A stretch of DNA of 64,000 nt from Progne subis subis (Eukaryota > Chordata > Aves > Passeriformes > Hirundinidae), in NCBI GenBank assembly GCA_022316685.1, contig JAKJHU010000046.1:3695001-3759000 (forward strand), written 5' to 3'. Shown here one piece after another: positions 56,291-64,000 of this stretch. Positions within the stretch are counted from its first letter, which is position 1. Every line of letters starts with the position of its first letter. Made by a program: the position numbers and the translations under genes. The notes below the pieces were generated by a model. The model made no database searches. It saw nothing but the letters and a program-made list of their open reading frames with translations, and was not told the DNA's origin.

Positions 56291-57505
56291 CTGTTTGGTA
56301 TTCTTTATCTAAACAGTTCTACACCCAATAGCTGGGAAGAAAAAGAAAGTACTCGTTCAGAATATGACAACATAAGAACAAGTGAAGTCAACTGAGATTT
56401 AAATCACTGAGACCTGTTTTTTGGGTTTTCTTCTGATCCTTCTGCACATCTGAACCCTTTCCCATCCTGTGCTGGCAGTGCCTACAGCAGGTATCCCCAC
56501 CCAATCTTCACTGGTTTCAGTTCCTGGCCCTTTCCTGTGTTGCTGCGTGGGCTGTAAAACAGGCTGCAGAAACCAGGAGGCCATCAAGAACTACTGAACA
56601 TCCATCAGTTGACATTTGAGCATGAACAAAGCATATGATGCATAAAGATCCATTCGGCACAGCAAACATTATTCCATGAAGCCAGAGTTCAATGATAATC
56701 AAGGCTTAGAATTAGCACTCTGCCTTCTGGAATGGCACAAAAATCCAGGTCCTTGCAAGCTGTCCTCCAGCCGAGTCTTCCCTCCAAACCTTCCCTGAGT
56801 CAAAAGGGCTGTGCACAACCCTAAGGATTATGGCTCCAGTGAAGATAAGGAGGAACCAGCCCAAATCTGCAGCTCAGTGTTCACAAGGGTTTGGGGGGGA
56901 TTCTTTTGTTTTAGGTAGGTCCATCAGAATACAAATATTATTATTCCTTCTTCATTCTCCTTAAGCTTGAAAGCTTAAGGCAAGGAACGCAGATCAGCTA
57001 TTATTTCAGACATACACAGAAGCATCCACGACATTAGGAGGGAAGCAAATAGTGGTATGTATTTTTGGAGCCATAAACAGGGCAGTGGAAGTGAGCTTCA
57101 GCCCTTTGTATTCAGATCTTCCTGATCTAAGAACCATAAACTGGGCCAGAATGAGGGACTTACTGCTGTAGTGTCTTGCTGATCCAGGCAGAGGAGATAC
57201 AGAGTGGGAGTCTGCTCCATCAGCAAGGTCTTGCAGTCAAACCAGCCCCATGACAAGGCCCATCCTCCCAGTGCAGTCTGGATGAGTGGCACTTCTCCTG
57301 CCATGTGACAACCCCACACTTGGGACCAAGCATAAACAGAGCAAAGAGACTTGGGGGATCAGTGATCTCCTTCACTTGAATATGTTGGCTTAATGGCTGG
57401 ACTGTACAGCTTGAGTAGCAGCGCGGGATTTTTACTTAGTACATTCCTGCTTTACCAGAATTGCATTTTTTAGGACTCAAAACTGAGTATACTAGGAATG
57501 ACAGC
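56291..57505. other. Non-coding stretch with perfect inverted repeat
   Basis: Mostly unremarkable. A 22-bp near-continuous palindrome lies at 56959-56980: ten-base arms CCTTAAGCTT and AAGCTTAAGG separated by GA. No gene recognised. Confidence 0.45.
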
Positions 57506-57645
57506 ACATCACAGAATCATGGAACCATAGAGGTGGGAAATACCTTTAAGATCATTGAGTCCAGTGTTAAACCTAACACTGCTAAGTCCACAGCTAAACC
57601 ATGTTCTAATTACAAATATGCAAGCATATTTAATGTCTGCTGCTC
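57506..57645 (-). mobile_element. CR1 LINE 3' end
   Basis: The phrases ATCACAGAATCATGGAACC, GAGGTGGGAAATACC, TTTAAGATCATTGAGTCC, AACCTAACACTGC, TAAGTCCACAGC and TAAACCATGTTCTAA match, in order, the reverse complement of the avian CR1 3' end. The 3' terminal repeat is therefore at the left, near 57506. The boundary beyond 57610 is uncertain because the sequence decays. 5'-truncated and non-coding. Confidence 0.85.
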
Positions 57646-57788
57646 TTTGCAATCCTAGATGCATTTTTGAGGTGTAAATGAAAGACTGACTTTTGTGTCA
57701 GACATTCCAAGATTGTTAACATGACTATCAAAGGATTTGTAGGTGTGTTCTTAGAACTAGGATTTGACACTATCCACTTTTTCAAAGT

Positions 57789-57812
57789 AAAAAAAAAAAA
57801 AAAAAAAAAAAA
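57789..57812 (+). repeat. Poly-A tract (24 nt)
   Basis: Uninterrupted run of 24 A, followed by GGGTGGGGGG and an A/G-rich stretch. No retroposed parent is recognised. Confidence 0.95.
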
Positions 57813-58566
57813 GGGTGGGGGGAAGAAAAAGGAAAAAAGTATTGCCCTGCTGAGTTGTTAAAGAGGGAATTGAACATAAAAATATACCGTGATATCTGCC
57901 TGAGCCTGCAGACAGCCTGGACTGTAGCTGAGAAAGGCACGAGCTGCCTACACCCATCTTAGTATGTCAGTTCTGAAACCTAATGCTGACACTTTATAAA
58001 GAACTACTCAAATGGCTTTCCTATCTGCAAATTTTTGCGGATGCCTGCAACTCTCTTAATTAGCCCCCAGTCCCAGGTCATTTTCTACTTCTCTCAAGAT
58101 GGCAAAACATTCAACTGTCTTTTCTTCAACAGCCAAACCAAACCGAATCTTCCATGTCACAGACATTTATGCTGCATTCAGAATGAGGCACCATCTCAAA
58201 GTGTAGGAATGGCACAGAATAAAGACTTTACCATCAATTTCCATAAGTTTAGGAATCTTGGAATGATTCTATTGTTTATGATCCTCCTCAGTTCATCTCT
58301 CTAGGAACACAGATCACGCTGCAGTCCTGCCTGTGGGCCTCCTTTCCCTCAGTAGCAGGGATCACACCATTGTGCAGTTCCTCTCAAACAAAGTACTGTA
58401 GCTGTTTGATCAGGACTGAAAGCTGTGGTCTCACCAAGGGGAGGCACTGCTGGCTGGGGACAAGGAGGAAGGATTACTGGACATGTTTTGGTGAGCTATG
58501 GGGTGGCTTTTAGCTTTGAAATGCTAGGATTCTTAATAGGTTTGATTAGGCGTGTGTGTTTTCTTT
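57813..58566. other. Unremarkable non-coding stretch
   Basis: Mixed DNA, with no gene or repeat recognised. Confidence 0.45.
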
Positions 58567-58619
58567 GTTTGTCTGTTGTTTGTTTGTTTGCTTGTTTTTT
58601 GTTTTTGTTTTTTTTTTTA
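58567..58619 (+). repeat. (TTTG)n / T-rich simple repeat
   Basis: Degenerate TTTG/TTG units followed by T-runs. It produces the C-L-F-rich end of the 71-codon frame 58425-58640. Confidence 0.85.
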
Positions 58620-59369
58620 ACTATTAAGAACAGAGTTTAAAGCCAGAAGGATTGCAAGAGTTGCTGTGTCTTGTCACGTTCCCAGGTTCCCTATTTTTCT
58701 TGTATTTTGGTAGCACAAATTAAATAAGAACAACCTGAGTCTAGAAAAACCCCTTCATGAGTGTGCTTACTGCCCTTAGTCTGATAAGGCACGTCCATCT
58801 TCATTCCCACCTTTCTTAAGTACCACATCCAATCCTATGTGTCACTGGTTCACCACCTCTGCCTCTGTCCCATACAAATCCATCTGAATGGCCATTCCCA
58901 CCCAGACTTGTTCATCCATCCATCTTAGCCTAGCTGTCTGTCTGTCTGCGAGAACTGACATTCCAGAGTGTTTTATCAGCACAGAAAAGATAGCAGCAAA
59001 ATTCTTGAGTCATGTGAAGCTCACTAGCTATGTGAAGGTGCTCCTCTCCCAGGCAGCAGCTGATGGGACATTTATGTTGACCCACAGCCCTTCTCATCTC
59101 CTGTTTGAAGGGGACAGCCCTGCAATGATGAGAAAGGGGCCAGCAGACAGCACCCCACAGCATGGCTAGGAGTACACAGCAAGATAAACATCTGTGCCAA
59201 GGGTTTTCTCCCTTTCTGCTTGCTCCCGGGGAGCCTATCCGGCAGAGCAAAGTCCACTGCCCTCCCTCTTATCACCCTTCCTTTCCCCACCAGCAGCCCC
59301 CAGCCCGACAGAGAGACCAGGCTGGATGGAGAGCCTTTCTCTCCAGCGTGCCGCACTATGACAGATGAT
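58620..59369. other. Unremarkable non-coding stretch
   Basis: Mixed DNA with a short TCTG tetranucleotide run near 58937-58948 and GC-rich segments at 59200-59340. No gene recognised. Confidence 0.45.
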
Positions 59370-59610
59370 TGACTCGAAACAATATCTAAGGCGATCAGGA
59401 TAAAGTACCGACCATTTCAAGGCTCAGCAGAATTCAAATTCTAATTAGACTTCTCACCACATTCCAAATAAAAATTGTTCCCCTGATATCCTTTTTGCCT
59501 ATCAGGTGTCTCTCCCTGATCGCTGGAACAAAACGCATAAAGAAAGTGATTAAAGCCATAACAAAGGCATAAAATTGAAATTATCGCTGGTATCACATCT
59601 GGGAGCAGAG
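59370..59610. promoter_or_regulatory. Candidate conserved non-coding element
   Basis: Repeat-free, AT-rich block retaining CpGs near 59373, 59392, 59409, 59520 and 59534. It contains GATTGACTCGAAACAATATC, AAGGCGATCAGG, TTCAAATTCTAATTAGAC near 59432, CCAAATAAAAATTGTTCC near 59464, GCATAAAGAAAGTGATTAAAG near 59534, and AAATTGAAATTATCGC near 59571. Repeated GATCAGG/CTGATCG and CTATCAGGTG phrases also occur. Regulatory function is inferred. Confidence 0.5.
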
Positions 59611-60528
59611 TGTGTCACCACACTGCCCCCCTCCCCTCAAAGCGCTCCCTCCCCAAACAGACACACACACATCCCCCTGTAGTTCATGCCTCAAATGTGA
59701 GTGGTAGGCTGGGGGACAGGGGGCGGAGGGGGATGAGAGAAGGTCTTGTTCCAGGTTGGAAGTCATCCATTCCCATGGTATGGAAAAGCATCTCAGCTCA
59801 CACCCCCCAGACCCACTGCCTCCAGCCTAAGGCTGTGCTGGAGTAGCAGTGGGTGTAAATTGCTTCACAGTCTCTGGTGCTGCTTTACATCAGCTGAGGA
59901 TGTAGCCCATATCATCTGCAAATGCAACACATGCAGGCGCCTGGAGCGTACACACCCAGGGAGAGGAAAACCCATAAACACAGAGGCCTGCTCACTGCCA
60001 GGCGCTCTCTTATGCAGGCACAGACAACCCCTTCTCTGGGGCATACAGCCCCCTGCGCACACGTACACACACATGCACACGCTCACGCTCAGAGCCAAGC
60101 CTCCAGTGCACTACACACATACCAAGAGGCTTCTCCTGCCCACTGATGCCTGTAGTACAGCCAGAAACCCCACCAAATACCCCCCACACAAACACAGAGT
60201 GTGAGCCTGTTACCTCTTCACTACACACACAGAGGGTTATAAATCAACATACTATCAGAGCCCCTATGTGTTCCCCCCAAACACCTATAAACATACATAT
60301 AGACTCTAATCTTGAGCACCGCAATCACAAAAACTGAATGTTACACACCCTAATTCCTACTCCATGTGCCCTCCAAGCACCTGCAGTCCCAGATCGCCTG
60401 TGTAGGCAGGCTACATATAATCCTTATACAGCTTATTACTATTTATTTTTTTTAACAATTTCATCCATTTGCAGTGTATCTATATATCCGTAATGGCAAT
60501 TCACACACAGGTGTGTAGATAAATCCAT
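59611..60528. other. CA-rich non-coding stretch
   Basis: CA-rich low-complexity DNA at about 59655-59670, 60055-60125 and 60180-60235, and G-runs at 59709-59733. Short threonine/histidine-rich frames arise from it and are not genes. 60400-60520 is AT-rich. Confidence 0.45.
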
Positions 60529-60568
60529 AAAAAAAAAAAGAAGAAAAAAAAAAGAAAAAAAAAAAAAG
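60529..60568 (+). repeat. A-rich simple repeat
   Basis: A-runs of 11, 10 and 13 to 15 bases separated by G or GAAG. Confidence 0.9.
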
Positions 60569-61129
60569 ATGTATCAGTACTGCATAACCCCCTGCAACAT
60601 CTCATGGCCCCCAACACATGGAGCTCACACACGCACACACTCACAGGCATGTGCACCTCCAGGCATACTCATTTTCAGTGCAGAGGTCACTCTGCCAGCA
60701 CAACCCTCAGCGGTCCAGATGTGAGCTCGTTCAGAGTAAAAACACACGTCCTGTTAGGCAGGGAGGGAACAGCCTTGTCCCTCTCCCTCCTTTAGCAGGG
60801 ATGCAGTGCCGTAAGCTCAAATAACCCCTGTCCTGATCTACATGAGCAGGGGGGAGCAGAATGCCCCTCAGCCAGGCACCCAGGGCTGCTACATTTATGG
60901 CAGCAGGTGCTGGGCTGCAGCAGTGGACACCCAGTGCCAGGGCTGCCCTTTCCCCCTCCTGGATCTTTGCCCTGCCTCGGCTCAGCTCAGGATGCCCTCA
61001 GGAATGGCCCATTTCATTTTTCAGCTGCATGAGGGGCCACTCCAGAAGAGAGTTAAAAAGAGAGAGAGTGAGGGAGAAAAAGAAAGGGACTAAAGCGATA
61101 TAAAATTAAAAGGTAAAAAGCAGGAACGC
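60569..61129. other. Unremarkable non-coding stretch
   Basis: Mixed DNA, with a purine-rich segment at 61045-61092. No gene recognised. Confidence 0.45.
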
Positions 61130-61520
61130 AAATGGGAGAGAGCTCTTTCAGCTTTCACATTATTAATGACTCTTCAAAAAATCGGCGAGTTTTCCAATCT
61201 TCTCCGAGAAGCGCTTGAAGGAGCTCACAGATGAAACTGACCTTCAAAATGTTCTTTGGTCTTTAGTTAAGAAATTCGCTCGCCATTATGGCATCATTAG
61301 GGAAACAAGGATAAAATTACTCCATGGTTAATGACCTATAGTATCTCCCCACCAAAATTTGTTTCAGATCTAATAAAACTGTGCTTAACACACTCGGATG
61401 AGTTATGAGGACTGTTCTGCAGGGTATTAAAATGTGGAAAATAGATTTTCCGAAGCTGGGGGGACTGGACTTTTCGAATCAGATAGCAGAATGGAATTTT
61501 CTGGGCAATAAATTCTTCCA
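61130..61520. promoter_or_regulatory. Candidate conserved non-coding element cluster
   Basis: Repeat-free AT-rich block with CpGs near 61184, 61187, 61204, 61212, 61278 and 61282. It has CACATTATTAATGACTC near 61157, AAAAATCGGCGAGTTTTCC near 61176, TTCGCTCGCCATTATGG near 61274, CATCATTAGGG near 61291 and CCATGGTTAATGACC near 61322. A second AT-rich part follows at 61430-61515. No frame is coding-like. Regulatory function is inferred. Confidence 0.45.
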
Positions 61521-61533
61521 TGTCTCAATTTCA

Positions 61534-61562
61534 TCTCGCTCTCGCTCTCTCTCCCTCTCCCT

Positions 61563-61594
<32 letters not shown>

Positions 61595-61595
61595 C
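61534..61595 (+). repeat. (CT)n / (CTCTCC)n microsatellite
   Basis: Pyrimidine tract of 62 bases: TCTCGC units, then about four CTCTCC hexamers, then (CT)n. It explains the alternating S-L and E-R frames on the two strands. Confidence 0.95.
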
Positions 61596-62084
61596 ATGCT
61601 CTCTCCCTGAAATGCTAAAGCAACATGGAAATCTTTAAAGTGCAGAAGCTTATATAAACTTTCCCCCCAAAACCCCAAAATAGGGCCCTGCTCCTTTAAT
61701 GCTTTCTTTTTGTCTTGCATCTGGGAAGAAGGCACAATCCCTCGTCAGGAGAGGTTTAGTACCATTCACAGAGCTGGTTCAGCTGTCAGGCATTTTGGTG
61801 TTGCAGCGTTGCAGTTTGGACTTCACATGAGTCCAGGAGGCTGCCAGCATCCCCGCACAGGTGCTGGTGTGACAGCAGGGAACCGGAGCGGGATGGAGAC
61901 TATGCAGGGCTGGGCCAGGGCTGCATGGGGGATCCCTCCTCACTGCCCCACGTGCCAACCTGAGGCATTGGTGGGAGCACGCAGGGACCACTGCTGGGTG
62001 CTTCATTCCTGGGGTGCCCAAAGCTCATGGCTCACTGAGAAGACATCAGCAGTACCCTGGAGCACACATCTGGGGCTCTTGCAC
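61596..62084. other. GC-rich non-coding stretch
   Basis: Mixed to GC-rich DNA holding the first part of a 195-codon frame (61710-62297) with no recognised family and opposing minus-strand frames. Confidence 0.4.
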
Positions 62085-62250
62085 CGGTGTGTTGGCCCCG
62101 AGGTGACGCTGCACGTGCGCGCTCGAATGGCAGCCGGCAAACGCATCCTTGCCGGAGCCACAAGCCCTGCTGCCATCGTCGCCGGCGGGCAGGTCACCGG
62201 AGCCCATGGACGGGCAGCTCGGGGCAGAGCAGGGGCCCGTCTCATCTGTC
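62085..62250. promoter_or_regulatory. Small CpG-dense patch
   Basis: I count about 20 CpG dinucleotides in roughly 165 bp, clearly denser than the rest of the window. The stretch is GC-rich, with TGCACGTGCGCGCTCG and CCATCGTCGCCGGCGGGC as its densest parts. It is shorter than a standard CpG island (200 bp). It might mark an unmethylated regulatory element or transcript start. Open frames on both strands reflect the GC content. Confidence 0.45.
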
Positions 62251-62329
62251 GTTGCCTGAAGCAGGAGCCAGGGACTCCAATGGTGCTTTTAGGTTAGTGA
62301 GGGCTAGTTACTGCCGCTGAGAGAGGTGG
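62251..62329. other. Short spacer
   Basis: Transition from CpG-dense to AT-rich DNA. Nothing recognised. Confidence 0.4.
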
Positions 62330-62530
62330 CTTGCGAGGTAATGGCATTTTGCTCTCTTTAAACTTTAATCTTTCCTATTAATTCCCTGCAACTGGAGAAT
62401 GTATGAGAGTTAATGTTCCATGAACGTGTTTCTCAGCCGACAGTCTCTTCGAGCTAATTACCTTCAGGTGCTAAATGGAGGGAAATTGCAATCCATTTGG
62501 ATGTGAAAAAATTTCGCCTTTCCAATCCCC
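62330..62530. promoter_or_regulatory. Candidate conserved non-coding element
   Basis: AT-rich, repeat-free block just downstream of the CpG-dense patch. It has CTTTAAACTTTAATC near 62357, CCTATTAATTCC near 62374, GAGAGTTAATGTTCC near 62405, CTTCGAGCTAATTACC near 62447 and GAAATTGCAATCC near 62482. Isolated CpGs are retained. Regulatory function is inferred. Confidence 0.45.
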
Positions 62531-64000
62531 TGTGCAACATTCTTTTTCCTGAGTGTTGCAGAAAGAATGCACTTGGCTTCTTTCTTTTTTTTAATGTTTT
62601 CCTCCCCTCCCTACCCTCACCCTCCTCCCTCCTTCCCCCAAACCCCCATCCTCACCAAGAACCTGTCTTTCCTCAAAGACCTTGGGTTCTCCAGGAGACT
62701 CCATGGCAGGCTCAGAAGAGGGGAGCATTGTCCACAACACAATCAAATGGGACAGCACACCAGTCAGGAAGAAGGGGAAAGTAGGCATATCCATGAAATC
62801 CAAACACATGGTCAAAACATGGAGAGCAAAGTGAGGAAGACAGCAAGAGACTTCCTTTGGAGGTCTGAAGTTAAAGTGTATTTACACGCTTAATAACACG
62901 CTTATTACAGCCATTTCCCAGTTGTTGAGTTTTGAATACAGAGATAATAGAATTTTACAAGCTACATAAAGCCATTATGCTTTTGGATCCGGGACTGGGG
63001 AGGGAGTTCGGTAGAACCCACACAGAAAAGAAAAGGGAAGGAAATCAAATCCAAATGTGTTCAAACCGGGCCTGGAAGTCAGCATCTTCATATAGGCTGA
63101 CAGAGCCAGTCAGAGTACATGAGAACAGTCATAACTGGAGGTTTTGGATGAACGTCTCTCCTATCTGGAAATCCCATCCTCTCATGATTCACAGATGACC
63201 AGTGGAGATGATGGACATCTCAAATAGAAGCCCCTGGCAATAAGAGGTTCACTGTTACCATTCAGCTACCAAAGAGCCAAGACAAGTGGTGCCAGACAGA
63301 TTCACCAGACAAAAAAAACCCAGGGAGAATAGCTACACTAAATTCCGAGGGTTCTGCACCATGACTGCCACCAGTAGGTTTTGATCTAATCTGTCCTTGG
63401 TGCTTATGATAGACTAACTGCAGCATTCTCTAAAAAGCTTCATGCAACCTTGCCTCAGAGTCAACCATGGCAATTATCAGGAGCAGAAGTCTTTTCCACA
63501 ATAACGTAAATATGCTCCAACTGGGATTGGTGTCACTTGAGAAAAATCCTTGGAGCTTTGCTGAACCAGCAAGATGTTCTTGCAAGATCATTCAAATGCC
63601 CCGTTTTTATGGCTCTCCTCATAGCCCAGATGCCACCGAGAGATAAAGCTAAACCTGCACTTTGTCAGTGGACTGAAATTGAATACGTTTATCAATCTCT
63701 GTAGACTAAAACACTTGCTGAATTCTCCTAGCATCATTTCAGCCATTAGTGACTGAAGGTGCAGATGGTTTGCTATTCTTCCCACTGGCTCTCTGCAGAG
63801 ATGTGTTCACTTTGATGTGGGTGTTGGGGAGCTTGTCCACAGACCCTATCCAAGAAGATCAGTTCAGAGATGTTCTGTCCTTAGACTCTTGCTCAGTCTG
63901 AATTACCAGCATTGACCAACTGCCCTAGATAGTGTTTTAAACCACCTTTACTGAAGCAATAAGAACAATAAGGCTATATCAGGTCCAAAGCTTACAAAGC
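62531..64000. other. Unremarkable non-coding stretch to window end
   Basis: A pyrimidine-rich patch lies at 62579-62657. The rest is AT-balanced single-copy DNA with short frames only. No gene, repeat or RNA gene recognised. Confidence 0.45.

Noticed and set aside
61710..62297. 195-codon plus-strand open frame
   Set aside because: Runs through the CpG-dense patch, overlaps two minus-strand frames and has no recognisable protein features.
1..64000. CRISPR array, bacterial operon, phage or integrated retroviral provirus
   Set aside because: No regularly spaced repeats, no ribosome-binding-site-led gene strings, and no LTR pair, primer-binding site or viral protein frame was seen.

Overview
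The window reads as a vertebrate nuclear genome, most likely a bird. The best organism markers are two remnants of the sauropsid CR1 retrotransposon: a plus-strand 3' end at about 2962-3280 finishing in the CR1 ATTCTATG-type terminal repeat, and a minus-strand tail at about 57506-57645. There are no Alu-like or L1-like sequences, interspersed repeats are scarce, and several strongly decayed old amniote repeats survive (CR1/L3-like, MIR/L2-tail-like, and a palindromic non-autonomous DNA element). I cannot name the species or the chromosome.

I found no protein-coding gene, tRNA, rRNA, recognised microRNA or CRISPR array. The many short open frames (60 to 228 codons) show no recognisable domains. 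They overlap on both strands in GC-rich or simple-repeat DNA and have the lengths expected by chance. One weak candidate for a 3' terminal exon is described at about 18777-19240. The window is best read as intergenic or large-intron DNA, a 'gene desert'.

Layout: ordinary single-copy DNA alternates with at least eighteen 100-700 bp blocks of different character. These blocks are AT-rich but keep isolated CpGs, contain no recognised repeat, and are dense in TAAT/ATTA homeodomain cores and octamer (ATTTGCAT) POU-type sites. The clearest lie near 190-480, 3930-4080, 4490-4760, 5575-6260, 11130-11350, 14100-14300, 15640-15870, 15950-16135, 16470-16735, 18940-19060, 20340-20505, 21480-21690, 29165-29480, 31125-31380, 35435-35645, 43000-43145, 44830-44970, 45270-45440, 49190-49330, 54880-55050, 59370-59610, 61130-61520 and 62330-62530. 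This texture is typical of long-range enhancer (conserved non-coding element) clusters around developmental transcription-factor genes. Conservation itself was not tested here, and I cannot identify the target gene.

Other landmarks are a 65-nt poly-A followed by abutting poly-C, poly-A and poly-G runs (19768-19897), a 184-bp GGGA/GGAA purine tract (46763-46946) next to a 13-bp tandem repeat, a (TG)n tract (45122-45169), a CT/CTCTCC tract (61534-61595), a small CpG-dense patch (62085-62250) and several potential G-quadruplex stretches. If the regulatory reading is right, the window works as a set of dispersed enhancers acting on one or more genes outside it.
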